This document shows, piece by piece, positions 25,258 through 33,683 of a stretch of 64,000 nt of DNA. The position numbers were made by a program, and so were the translations under genes. The DNA is from an uncultured Collinsella sp. (GTDB taxonomy: Bacteria; Actinomycetota; Coriobacteriia; Coriobacteriales; Coriobacteriaceae). The stretch's first letter is position 1, and the number at the start of each line of letters is the position of its first letter. The stretch covers positions 82,702 to 146,701 of the forward strand of contig CABQLM010000001.1 in assembly GCA_902465105.1 (NCBI GenBank). The letters run 5' to 3'. Under the pieces are notes generated by a model. The model was not told the DNA's origin, made no database searches, and was given only the letters and a program-made list of their open reading frames with translations.

Positions 25258-25687
25258 CGACCAAAATGTCGCAATCGGTGTTGCGCAGCAGGAACGTCGA
25301 GATGGAGCCCAGCAGCGCGTACTTGATCGAGGACAGGCCGCGGGCACCGCAGAGCACCAAGTCGGGCTTGACCACGTCGAGCATCTCGTCTTTGAGCGTC
25401 TCACGAATGCGGCCGGCGCGAATCATGACCTCGACCTCGGGAATGTTGGGGTTGGCCTTGGCCTCCTCGAGCTGCTTGGAAATAGAATTCTTAAAGGCCT
25501 CCTCCAGGCCGTTGACCAGATCGACCGGATAGGAACCGGCGCTCTCGAGTGCCGTGGAATCGATAACGTGGCCGATAATCAGCTTGGCGCCGTTGTTCGC
25601 GGCGACCTTGATGGCGCGTGCGAGCACAAAATCCTGCTGCTCAGTACCGTCGAGTGAAACAAATACCTTGGTGTAGCCCTCGTTCAT
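25250..25687 (-). CDS. Universal stress protein (UspA family)
   Basis: 145 residues, one Usp domain. The ATP-binding pattern G-x2-G-x9-G-S/T is visible near the C-terminus (GARGLSSIKYALLGSIST), which suggests an ATP-binding member. The N-terminus (TKVFVSLDGTEQQDFVLARA) has the usual first strand and Asp. It acts in the cytoplasm in starvation or stress survival in other bacteria. GGAGGAAACC precedes the ATG. It is a single gene divergent from uppP. Confidence 0.92.
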   Translation of the reverse strand: MNEGYTKVFVSLDGTEQQDFVLARAIKVAANNGAKLIIGHVIDSTALESAGSYPVDLVNGLEEAFKNSISKQLEEAKANPNIPEVEVMIRAGRIRETLKDEMLDVVKPDLVLCGARGLSSIKYALLGSISTFLLRNTDCDILVVK

Positions 25688-25802
25688 GGTTTCCTCCTTG
25701 GTCTATCGCACGGGCGCTGGGCTCGTGCGTCGGGCGGGCGCGGATGCGTAGCCGCCGGACACTTTATCTTGTTGCAGTTATACCCAAGGATTTGGGTTTG
25801 AC

Positions 25803-25834
25803 CGCTCGCAATTCTGTGAACGGGCGAGTTTTTT
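25803..25834 (+). terminator. Terminator-like hairpin with no gene before it
   Basis: CGCTCGC pairs with GGGCGAG, followed by TTTTTT. It is plus-strand oriented, 100 bp before uppP and downstream of no plus-strand gene, so it might end a small RNA or attenuate uppP transcription. Confidence 0.4.
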
Positions 25835-25936
25835 GGTAAGGGTGGCGGCCGGCGTGCGCGGACGGTTGATAATGGGACATCGCCCGCAACCGTCCGCAGA
25901 AACATCTATCGGCGGGTGTCATACAAGGGGGTTCCT

Positions 25937-26911
25937 TTGGATATTATCGAGCTTCTTAAATCTGCCTTCATGGGCCTGGTCGAGGGCATTACCGAATGGC
26001 TTCCCGTTTCGTCGACGGGCCACATGATCTTGGTGGACGAGTTCGTCAAGATGAACGTGAGCGAGACGTTCTGGAATATGTTTTTGGTCGTGATTCAGCT
26101 CGGCGCCATTTTGGCCGTCTGCGCATTGTTCTTCTACGACCTCAATCCGTTTTCGCCCAGCAAGGGCAAAGATGGCCGCCGTGATACGTGGGTGCTCTGG
26201 GGCAAGATCGTGCTCGGTTGCATTCCTGCAGCGGCGATCGGTTTGCCGCTCAATGACTGGATGGAGGAGCATTTCTACAACGCTCCCGTCGTGGCACTCG
26301 CGCTCATCGTGTACGGCGTGCTGTTTATCGTGATTGAGAACTGGCGCGCCGGCAAGCGCGAGGAGGCGGCTCTTGCCGGCTCGTTTGGTTCGCGCGCCGT
26401 TGTGGCGGGCGGGCGTCCTGCCGGTGCGCACTTTGCCGCGCCCGCGGCAGATATTGCCGAGGATGATGACGAGGATTTGGACTTTGGTTCTATTGCCACA
26501 CTCGAGGACCTGAGCTGGAAGACTGCGCTGGGCATCGGTTGCTTCCAGGTGCTCTCGCTGGTGCCGGGTACGTCGCGCTCTGGTTCCACCATCATCGGCG
26601 GTCTTTTGCTGGGCTGCACGCGCTCGGTGGCGTCTAAATTTACGTTCTTTCTGGCCATTCCCGTTATGTTTGGCGCGAGTGCGCTCAAGCTGGTCAAGTA
26701 CTTCGTTAAGGGCGGTACCTTCGGCACCAACGAGATTGCTATCTTGGGCGTGGGCTGCGTCGTGGCCTTTGTGGTGTCGCTCATCGCCATCAAGTGGCTT
26801 ATGGGCTTTGTTCGTCGTCACGACTTTAAATGCTTCGGTGTCTACCGCATCATCCTGGGCATCGTAGTGCTCGTGTACTTCTTCGTTCTGGAGCCCATGC
26901 TCGGTCTCTAG
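25937..26911 (+). CDS. uppP: Undecaprenyl-diphosphate phosphatase (UppP/BacA)
   Basis: 324 residues from a TTG start at 25937. Integral membrane enzyme that recycles the lipid carrier of peptidoglycan synthesis and gives low-level bacitracin resistance when abundant. Both catalytic motifs are present: EGITEWLPVSSTGH near residue 16 and LVPGTSRSGST near 210. AAGGGGG sits 7 nt before the TTG; a GTG at 25916 would add seven residues. An acidic loop of about 45 residues with EDDDEDLDFG (about 145-185) separates the two halves, longer than in E. coli. It makes sense near an envelope-stress two-component system. Confidence 0.94.
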   Translation: MDIIELLKSAFMGLVEGITEWLPVSSTGHMILVDEFVKMNVSETFWNMFLVVIQLGAILAVCALFFYDLNPFSPSKGKDGRRDTWVLWGKIVLGCIPAAAIGLPLNDWMEEHFYNAPVVALALIVYGVLFIVIENWRAGKREEAALAGSFGSRAVVAGGRPAGAHFAAPAADIAEDDDEDLDFGSIATLEDLSWKTALGIGCFQVLSLVPGTSRSGSTIIGGLLLGCTRSVASKFTFFLAIPVMFGASALKLVKYFVKGGTFGTNEIAILGVGCVVAFVVSLIAIKWLMGFVRRHDFKCFGVYRIILGIVVLVYFFVLEPMLGL

Positions 26912-27023
26912 CCTGCCAATTGGGGACGGGGTAGAAATGGCAGAAATGTTACCCCTCCAGCTCTTGACTTTTTGATTGTGAGTCTTTGCCAAATCAAAGC
27001 CACTGCTGCCATCCGGGCTTATG

Positions 27024-27096
27024 AAATGTTGCGGTGAAATAGGGACTAAATGGCCTTACTAAAGGGGTCGACAGTTCCTCGTTCACCGCAATTTTT
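27024..27096. repeat. Palindromic repeat, family A, copy 3, nested in family C
   Basis: ATGTTGCGGTGAAATAGGGACT and, inverted, AGTTCCTCGTTCACCGCAAT. Third copy of the element at 999-1068 and 7753-7822. Confidence 0.82.
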
Positions 27097-27104
27097 TGGT
27101 GCAT

Positions 27105-27153
27105 CGGGGTCAGGTTACTTTGCGCCAACTTGGTGCAGGCTAACCTGATTCCC
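27105..27153. repeat. Short palindrome, family D
   Basis: TCAGGTTA and TAACCTGA enclose TGCGCCAA-CT-TTGGTGCA. It lies inside the family C element. A loose echo (CCTTGCGCCAATTGG) follows directly. Confidence 0.6.
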
Positions 27154-27324
27154 TTGCGCCAATTGGATGGCCTGTCCGTACCACTGTATTGTCAAGCGTT
27201 GTTTCTACCGTTTCTACCCCGTCCCCAAATGGCTGGCGGTGTGTCCGCGCGGCTCGGTATACTGGTACGGCTCAAACTATGGCGCTGCCCGCAGGCGCGC
27301 CGTCCGTCAGATGAGGAGTCGCCC

Positions 27325-30225
27325 ATGACCCAGCCCCTGCCCTGGGAAAAGAACACTGCTGCGCCCGTGCCGCCCGCGCCGGAACCCGTGCCGCTCGATG
27401 CATACACTGCCCCCGCTGCGCCGGAGCCCGAGCTCGTCCCGCTCGACATCTACGATGCTCCCGCACCGACACCCAAGCCCGCTAAGCCGCTTGTCGACAT
27501 CGACAGTCTTAACCCCGCCCAGCGCGAAGCGGTCCTGACGACCGAAGGTCCGTTGCTGGTCCTTGCCGGTGCTGGATCGGGCAAGACCCGCGTCCTGACC
27601 TTCCGCATCGCTCATATGCTCGGCGACCTGGGCGTTAAGCCCTGGCAAATCCTTGCCATCACGTTTACCAACAAGGCCGCGGCCGAGATGCGCGAGCGTC
27701 TGGCAGCGCTCATTCCCAGCGGCACCCGCGGCATGTGGGTGTGCACCTTCCATGCCATGTGCGTGCGCATGCTGCGCGAGGATGCCGACCTGCTGGGCTA
27801 CACCGGTCAGTTCACCATCTACGATGACGATGATTCAAAGCGCATGGTGCGTGACATTATGCAGGCGCTCGGCATCGAGCAAAAGCAATTCCCCATCAAC
27901 ATGATCCGCAGCAAGATCAGCTCGGCCAAAAACGCCATGATCGGCCCCGAGGACATGCTCAAATCCGCCGACAGCCCCAACGACAAAAAGGCCGCACAGG
28001 TCTATATGGAGCTGGAGCGCCGCCTGCGCGCCGCCAACGCGATGGACTTCGACGACCTGCTCGTGCGCGCGCTCGAGCTGCTACGCACCCGCCCCGAGGT
28101 GCTCGACAAGTACCAAGAGCGCTTCCGCTACATTAGCGTCGACGAATATCAAGACACCAACCACGTCCAGTACGAGATCGCCAACCTATTGGCCGCCAAG
28201 TACCAAAACCTCATGGTCGTAGGCGACGATGACCAGTCCATTTATAGCTGGCGCGGCGCCGACATCACCAACATCCTGGACTTTGAGAAGGACTTTAAAA
28301 ACTGCAAGACCGTCAAGCTGGAGCAGAACTATCGCTCCACGGGTCACATCCTGAGCGCCGCCAATGCCGTTGTTCGACACAACTCGCAGCGCAAGGACAA
28401 GCGCCTGTTTACGGCCGAGGGCGATGGCGAGAAGATCCAGGCCTTCCAGGCGAGCGACGAGCGCGACGAGGGCCGCTGGATTGCCGGCGAGATCGAGAAA
28501 CTGCATGCCAAAGGCACGAGCTACGACGATATTGCTGTGTTCTATCGCACCAACGCCCAGTCGCGTATCCTCGAAGATATGTTCCTGCGCGCGGGCGTGC
28601 CCTACAAGATCGTGGGCGGCACGCGATTCTTCGACCGCGCCGAGATCCGCGACGTCATGGCCTATCTCAAGATGATCGTGAACCCGGCCGACGAGATGAG
28701 CGTCAAACGCGTCATCAACACGCCTCGCCGCGGCATCGGCTCTACCTCGATTCAAAAGATCGAGCAGCTGGCGCGCGACAACCGCTGCTCGTTCTTCCAG
28801 GCCTGCGAGATCGCGTGCGCCGAGACGGGCATGTTTAGCGCCAAGGTGCGCAACGGCCTGTCAAGCTTTGTGTCGCTGGTGCGCGAGGGCCGCCGCATGG
28901 ACGGCGAGCTCAAGGACGTCGTCGAGATGATCGTCGATAAGACGGGCCTGCTGCAGGCTTTCCGCGCCGAAGGCACCATGGAGTCCGAGAGCCGCGCCGA
29001 GAACATTCAGGAATTCTTGGGCGTCGCCGCCGAATTTGAGGAGACGCACGAGGATATTGAGGGCACGCTCGAGAGCTTAGAAGAGCTGCGCGCAGCCGGC
29101 GTTGCCGATGTGCCTGCCGGCGTCGAGCCCGAGCCCGTCGTGGTGAGCGCGCCTGCGCCCGAACCGGGGCCGTCTGCGCCCGCGTCTTCGTTTGAGGCGC
29201 TCGTTGGCGCGCGTGATGCCGCGGGTTCCAATCCGCTCGACAGCCTGGCGGCCCCGGCGCTCTCGCCGCAGGATGCCCTGGCTGCCGCCATTGCGGGCAA
29301 TGCGTATACCGCGCCGACGGAGCTACCGGCGGGCGCCGTGCATGCCGGCGAAATCGAGCGCACCTACGGCCCGCTCACCTGCAAGGCGCTTCCTGCTCTC
29401 ATGGAGTGGCTGGCCCTGCGCTCCGACTTGGATTCCCTGGCCGGCGAGACGCATGCCATCACCATGATGACCATTCACTCCGCCAAGGGCCTGGAGTTCC
29501 CCGCGGTGTTCGTGGCCGGCATGGAGGAGGGCATCTTCCCGCACGTGCACGACTTTGGCGGCAGCGATGACCCGGGCAAGCTCGAGGAGGAGCGTCGCTT
29601 GGCCTACGTCGCCATCACGCGCGCCCGCAAGCGCCTGTTCTTGACGTATGCGGCGACGCGTCGTACCTACGGCTCGACCTCTGCCAACCCGCGCTCGCGC
29701 TTCCTCAACGAGATTCCGTTTGAGGACATCGAGTTTAGCGGCATCGGTTCTGCCGGTTTTGAGGGCACGGGCTGGGAGAAACGTGGCGATCGCCACGGCA
29801 CCTTTGGCTCGGGCATGGGCTCTGATATGTATGGCGGCAAGGTGTTTGGCTCGTATACGCGTTCGACCGGCGGCTCCGGTTCGCGCGGCGGATCGAGCTT
29901 CGACGACTTCTTTGGTGGAAGCACCTACGGGACCGAGCGCCATCGTGGGGTGTCGCCCGACGCCGGTCGTGTGGCCTCGACCTTTGGCTCGGGTGCGCCG
30001 CGAGCCAAGAAGGCCACGTCCAAGGTGTCGCCGACGGTGGAGCGCAAGGTCGATCGCGCCAGCGCATCGCAGGACTTTTCCGCAGGCGACACCGTGAGCC
30101 ACAAGACCTTTGGCATGGGTACTGTGATTTCGGTCGTTGGAGACATGATCGAGGTTCAATTCGAAAAGACCGGCCAGACCAAAAAGCTTATGAAGGGCTT
30201 CGCTCCGATCGTCAAACTATCGTAG
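27325..30225 (+). CDS. pcrA: ATP-dependent DNA helicase, PcrA/UvrD family
   Basis: 966 residues, well above the usual 730. SF1A helicase motifs: LNPAQREAV (Q motif), AGAGSGKTR (Walker A, about 81-89), DEYQDTN (Walker B), GDDDQSIYSWRGAD, LEQNYRST, MTIHSAKGLEF and AITRARKRL. PcrA unwinds DNA in repair and in rolling-circle replication and displaces RecA. Oddities: a Pro/Ala-rich N-terminus (about 1-60), an Ala/Pro-rich insert of about 95 residues before MTIHSAKG, and a Gly/Ser-rich tail before the C-terminal Tudor-like RNA polymerase-binding module (VSHKTFGMGTVISV). ATG 27325 follows GAGGAG. The frame is open upstream only through repeat DNA. Confidence 0.95.
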   Translation: MTQPLPWEKNTAAPVPPAPEPVPLDAYTAPAAPEPELVPLDIYDAPAPTPKPAKPLVDIDSLNPAQREAVLTTEGPLLVLAGAGSGKTRVLTFRIAHMLGDLGVKPWQILAITFTNKAAAEMRERLAALIPSGTRGMWVCTFHAMCVRMLREDADLLGYTGQFTIYDDDDSKRMVRDIMQALGIEQKQFPINMIRSKISSAKNAMIGPEDMLKSADSPNDKKAAQVYMELERRLRAANAMDFDDLLVRALELLRTRPEVLDKYQERFRYISVDEYQDTNHVQYEIANLLAAKYQNLMVVGDDDQSIYSWRGADITNILDFEKDFKNCKTVKLEQNYRSTGHILSAANAVVRHNSQRKDKRLFTAEGDGEKIQAFQASDERDEGRWIAGEIEKLHAKGTSYDDIAVFYRTNAQSRILEDMFLRAGVPYKIVGGTRFFDRAEIRDVMAYLKMIVNPADEMSVKRVINTPRRGIGSTSIQKIEQLARDNRCSFFQACEIACAETGMFSAKVRNGLSSFVSLVREGRRMDGELKDVVEMIVDKTGLLQAFRAEGTMESESRAENIQEFLGVAAEFEETHEDIEGTLESLEELRAAGVADVPAGVEPEPVVVSAPAPEPGPSAPASSFEALVGARDAAGSNPLDSLAAPALSPQDALAAAIAGNAYTAPTELPAGAVHAGEIERTYGPLTCKALPALMEWLALRSDLDSLAGETHAITMMTIHSAKGLEFPAVFVAGMEEGIFPHVHDFGGSDDPGKLEEERRLAYVAITRARKRLFLTYAATRRTYGSTSANPRSRFLNEIPFEDIEFSGIGSAGFEGTGWEKRGDRHGTFGSGMGSDMYGGKVFGSYTRSTGGSGSRGGSSFDDFFGGSTYGTERHRGVSPDAGRVASTFGSGAPRAKKATSKVSPTVERKVDRASASQDFSAGDTVSHKTFGMGTVISVVGDMIEVQFEKTGQTKKLMKGFAPIVKLS

Positions 30226-30232
30226 TCTCGGC

Positions 30233-30362
30233 GGACCTGGGGGGGCGTATAGGGCAACATCGCCTGCTCGGACAGTCCTGCGCAAGACGGAGAGCACATT
30301 AAGTGCTCTCCTTTGCGTGCGGAACTCGCGATCGATGTTGCTCTATACGCCCGCCCAGGTCC
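30233..30362. repeat. 130-bp palindromic element, family E
   Basis: Outer arms of about 29 bp (GGACCTGGGGGGGCGTATAG inward, inverted CTATACGCCCGCCCAGGTCC) with few mismatches. A central perfect hairpin, GAGAGCAC-ATTAA-GTGCTCTC, is at 30290-30311. It starts 8 bp after the pcrA stop. The mismatches keep pairing G-U or are isolated, as if the fold were maintained. Confidence 0.85.
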
Positions 30363-30448
30363 TTGGGTAACGTTGCTGGACGAACGTCGCTCTGCTCGTT
30401 CGCTTTTTGATTTGGGGAGCCGGGTGGGCTGATATATAGATACGAGTA

Positions 30449-30492
30449 GGGGCTCCTCCGTTGATGAACGGGGGAGCCCCTTGTTGCTTTTT
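30449..30492 (+). terminator. Terminator between pcrA and manA
   Basis: GGGGCTCC-CCG pairs with CGG-GGGAGCCCC around a 10-nt loop, followed by TTGTTGCTTTTT. With the convergent manA ending at 30533, it ends pcrA transcription. Confidence 0.75.
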
Positions 30493-30532
30493 GATTGTCG
30501 TTACTAGCCAGAGGCTCGCTGGGACCGGTGAC

Positions 30533-31471
30533 CTAGAGGTGGCTGATAATCAGTTCCATCTTGCCTTCGAGGTCGATGGAGCTGACGGTGCTCGGGGCCA
30601 GCAGGTGGCTTCCCTTGTGGACGGGGTCGCCGCAGACGGTGCCTTCGCCGTCGATGACCGACAGGCACATGAAGGGCCAGCGCTGGTCGAGGGTCTTGTT
30701 GCCGTCAACACGTACGCGATCGACGGTGTAGCAGGAGTTAGACTCGAGCTCGGTCACGCCGTCCACCTCGGGCGCGGTCACCGTGCCGTCGGTCGGAGCC
30801 TGAGCATCAAAGTCGATGCAGTCGAGGCTCTGCTCAATGTGCAGGGGACGCAGCTTGCCGTCGGTGCCAGGGCGGTCGTAGTCATACAGGCGATACGTCA
30901 CGTCGCTCGACTGCTGCGTCTCCAAAATGAGCGTGCCGGTCTTGATGGCATGCACAGTGCCGGAATCAATCTGGAAAAAGTCGCCCTTGTGGATCGGTAG
31001 CACGTTGAGCATGTCGTCCCAGCGACCTTCCTCGATCATCTGTGCGGCCTCGGTGCGGTCTTTAGCACGCTGGCCGACGATAATCGTGGCGGCGGGCTCG
31101 CAATCCAGCACGTACCAGCACTCGGTTTTGCCCAGGCTGCCGTTCTCGTGCTCGGCGGCGTACTCGTCGTTGGGATGAATCTGGATCGAAAGGTCGTCCT
31201 TGGCGTCCAGAATCTTAATGAGCAGCGGGAACTCCTTGCCCTCGCAGTTGCCAAAGAGCTCGCGGTGCTCGGCCCACAGCCACGACAGCGTGTGGCCTGC
31301 ATACGGGCCCTCCGCAATCTGACAGTCGCCGTTGGGATGGGCCGAGATGGCCCAGCACTCACCGATGGGACCCTCGGGAATGTCGTAGCCAAATACGGTT
31401 TCGAGCTGGCGGCCGCCCCAGATCTTCTCGTGGAAGATCGGCGTCAGTTTAATCAAATCGGACATGTTCAT
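30533..31471 (-). CDS. manA: Class I mannose-6-phosphate isomerase
   Basis: 312 residues, the short Firmicutes/Actinobacteria form. Interconverts mannose 6-phosphate and fructose 6-phosphate. The type I zinc motifs are visible: LSIQIHPNDEYA (Gln, His), GKTECWYVL (Glu) and DSGTVHAI (His), with a small jelly-roll C-terminus. It starts at ATG 31471 or the second ATG at 31465; GGGGT fits either weakly. It follows a GntR regulator gene by 67 bp on the same strand, which suggests a regulated two-gene unit that links mannose from PTS uptake to glycolysis. Confidence 0.94.
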   Translation of the reverse strand: MNMSDLIKLTPIFHEKIWGGRQLETVFGYDIPEGPIGECWAISAHPNGDCQIAEGPYAGHTLSWLWAEHRELFGNCEGKEFPLLIKILDAKDDLSIQIHPNDEYAAEHENGSLGKTECWYVLDCEPAATIIVGQRAKDRTEAAQMIEEGRWDDMLNVLPIHKGDFFQIDSGTVHAIKTGTLILETQQSSDVTYRLYDYDRPGTDGKLRPLHIEQSLDCIDFDAQAPTDGTVTAPEVDGVTELESNSCYTVDRVRVDGNKTLDQRWPFMCLSVIDGEGTVCGDPVHKGSHLLAPSTVSSIDLEGKMELIISHL

Positions 31472-31538
31472 ACCCCATTGTGTTGCGCGGGCGCTGCGTA
31501 AAACTGTTCAAAATGAGCGCCCACATGACTACAAAAAC

Positions 31539-32258
31539 CTATGCCAACGTTACGTTGTGCAACTCAAAGCGGTCGCCAACGTTACGCGAGATCGAATACT
31601 CAAAGGCGGCGCCGCTGTCCAAAAAGCCAATCTGGGTGAGCTCGAGCAGGGGAGAGCCAGGCTTGGTGTCCAGACGCTCGGCTTCTTCCTCGGTTGCTGC
31701 CACGGCGCGAATGGTACGGTGGAAGCTCGAAATTTTCAGCCCGCATTGCTCGCGGATGAAATGGTAGAGCGATCCGTACAGGTCCTTCTTTTTCAGGCCC
31801 GGAATCAGCTCGAGGGGCATGTATGTGTACTCGATAACGATGGGCTTCTCATCGGCCTGACGCACGCGCACGACGTGATAGGCAAAGTCATCCTCGGCAA
31901 TTCCCAACTGGGCTGCGATGTCCGCTGGTGGATTAACAATCGAGAAATCGTAGACCACCGAGGTCACCTTCTCCCCGCGGTGCTCATATGAAAAACCCTG
32001 GGCACGGTCGTTTTTGCCCTGGAAAAACGCCTGACCGGGAAGCCCCGCCGTGTCCTTAACGTAGGTACCCGATCCGCGTCGGCTGGTAATAAGACCTTCC
32101 TCGGTGATTTGTTCAATAGCTCGTTTGACGGTGATTTTGGAAACGCTATAGAGCTCGCAGAACTCAACGACGGTGGGAAGCTTGTCGCCCGGTTTAAGAG
32201 CACCATCCTCAATACTCCGACGAATATCTGCAGCTATCGCCTCGTATTTGGGAATCAT
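31539..32258 (-). CDS. GntR-family regulator (HutC/UTRA type)
   Basis: 239 residues. N-terminal winged helix (about 1-68: KYEAIAADIRRSIEDGALKPG, LPTVVEFCELYSVSKITVKRAI, GLITSRRGSGTYV). C-terminal UTRA effector domain (about 90-235) with the usual ISRNVGDRFEL-type ending. UTRA regulators usually bind phosphorylated sugars or related metabolites. Its place directly upstream of manA suggests it controls manA, perhaps in response to a hexose phosphate. AAGGAGG precedes the ATG. It is distinct from the NagR-like regulator at 61.3 kb. Confidence 0.92.
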   Translation of the reverse strand: MIPKYEAIAADIRRSIEDGALKPGDKLPTVVEFCELYSVSKITVKRAIEQITEEGLITSRRGSGTYVKDTAGLPGQAFFQGKNDRAQGFSYEHRGEKVTSVVYDFSIVNPPADIAAQLGIAEDDFAYHVVRVRQADEKPIVIEYTYMPLELIPGLKKKDLYGSLYHFIREQCGLKISSFHRTIRAVAATEEEAERLDTKPGSPLLELTQIGFLDSGAAFEYSISRNVGDRFELHNVTLA

Positions 32259-32596
32259 AGAACCTCCTTTCCAACTTGATTGAGAATAAAAAAAGTATAG
32301 TCAACGCCTAAGTATCTCTATTTTGAGTTATTGAAAAGTTCGAGAAAGATAAAATCAAAAGTCGCCCCGCTTGTAAAATCAGAGCGTTTTAAATGATAAA
32401 CATCTGAGTAGTGTCGTGTTGAGGAATGATCGGTCCGAGGACGGGACCGAACCGATATAGCGGCCAGCGAACCGAATCTCGTACTCTGCGTTTCCCCAGA
32501 TAAAACCTGCCAAAACAAACCTGTCCCTTTTTGGTAGGTTTTTGCCTTGGGAGCGGTACCATACAGGCAATGTTTAAACGAGAAAGGTGGGCTCCC
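32259..32596. other. 338-bp divergent control region between gntR and the ROK kinase
   Basis: The half next to gntR (32270-32400) is strikingly AT-rich, with A-runs and GTTGACTATACTT on the minus strand (about 32306-32294), a plausible promoter. The half next to the kinase is GC-rich, with CGGTCCGAGGACGGGACCG-type short repeats (about 32430-32450). No RNA gene recognised. Confidence 0.45.
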
Positions 32597-33550
32597 ATGG
32601 AACCTAAGCAGTACTACATCGGCATCGACGTCGGCGGCACTTCGGTTAAGGAGGGTCTGTTCGACGAAGACGGCAACCTGCTTGCCAAGGCCAGCGTGCC
32701 CACGCCTCCCATCGTTGACGCCGCGGGCTTTGCCGCGGTGACCGAGGCTATCGACCAGGTGGTCGCCAAGGCGCAGATTCCGCGCGCCTTTGTGGCAGGT
32801 ATTGGCCTGGCCGTTCCGTGCCCCATCCCGGCATCGGGCGATGCCAAGGTCAAGGCCAACATTGCCATTAACCTGCCCAAGCTGAGGATCGCCATTCAGA
32901 AGCACTGTCCCGACGCGGTCGTTAAGTACGAGAACGATGCTAACGCCGCTGCCATGGGCGAGGCCTGGCTCGGCTCTGCCAAGGGCGTGCAGAACGTGGT
33001 GATGGTCACCATCGGCACCGGCGTAGGCGGCGGCGTTATCGTTAACGGCGACGTGGTATCGGGCGTTGTGGGTGCCGGCGGCGAGATTGGCCACATGTGC
33101 CTGAACCCGGCTGAGGAGCGCACCTGCGGCTGCGGCGGCCATGGCCACCTGGAGCAGTATTCCAGCGCCACCGGCGTGGTGAGCAACTACCTTGCCGAGT
33201 GCAAGAAGGCGGGCGTCGAGCCCATCGAGCTCACCGGCCCCTCCGATTCCAAGGACGTGTTCCAGGCCTGCCGCGAGGGCGACAAGCTCGCGCTGGCCGC
33301 GGCCGACACCATGGCCGACTATCTCGGTCGTGCACTGGCGCTTATTGCCAACGTGGTCGATCCCGAGATGTTCCTGATCGGTGGCGGCGCGTCTGCCTCG
33401 GCCGATGTCTACCTCGACAAGGTCCGCGAGCACTTCCAGCGCTACGCGCTTTCCGCCTCGCGCGAGACGCCCATTAAGGTCGCTTCGCTCGGAAACGACG
33501 CCGGCATCATCGGTGCCGCCTACGTAGCCCTGCGCGCCGCCGGCAAATAG
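32597..33550 (+). CDS. glcK: ROK-family sugar kinase (probable glucokinase)
   Basis: 317 residues. ASKHA motifs: GIDVGGTSVKEG (phosphate 1) at the N-terminus, VKYENDANAAAMGE with the catalytic Asp, TIGTGVGGGVIV (phosphate 2) and GGAGGEIGHM. The ROK zinc site is present: His in GHM and the C-x-CG-x2-G-x2-E signature (TCGCGGHGHLEQY). It most likely phosphorylates free glucose with ATP, although other ROK kinases act on mannose, fructose or GlcNAc. The start at 32597 follows GAAAGG. A promoter probably lies in the GC-rich end of the upstream region. Confidence 0.9.
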   Translation: MEPKQYYIGIDVGGTSVKEGLFDEDGNLLAKASVPTPPIVDAAGFAAVTEAIDQVVAKAQIPRAFVAGIGLAVPCPIPASGDAKVKANIAINLPKLRIAIQKHCPDAVVKYENDANAAAMGEAWLGSAKGVQNVVMVTIGTGVGGGVIVNGDVVSGVVGAGGEIGHMCLNPAEERTCGCGGHGHLEQYSSATGVVSNYLAECKKAGVEPIELTGPSDSKDVFQACREGDKLALAAADTMADYLGRALALIANVVDPEMFLIGGGASASADVYLDKVREHFQRYALSASRETPIKVASLGNDAGIIGAAYVALRAAGK

Positions 33551-33683
33551 CTGGTGCAAGGGGGGGCGGACTTGGTCCCCATGCTTGCCACAAAATATGC
33601 CGCGGCCCTTCCGTCTCAGAAGGCTCGGCGCCAGCGTGCTACCATAGCTACGTCCAAGTACACATATCAAGTGGAGGATATCC

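Larger units (their letters stand above)
26913..27235. repeat. Palindromic element, family C, copy 1, interrupted by other elements
   Basis: Ends CTGCCAATTGGGGACGGGGT and, inverted, ACCCCGTCCCCAAATGGCTG match the 140-bp copy at 40341-40480. Inner parts also match (AGCTCTTGAC near the left, GTCAAGC near the right). About 180 bp extra in the middle holds a family A palindrome (27024-27096) and another palindrome (27105-27153), so elements appear to have inserted into one another. Confidence 0.85.
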
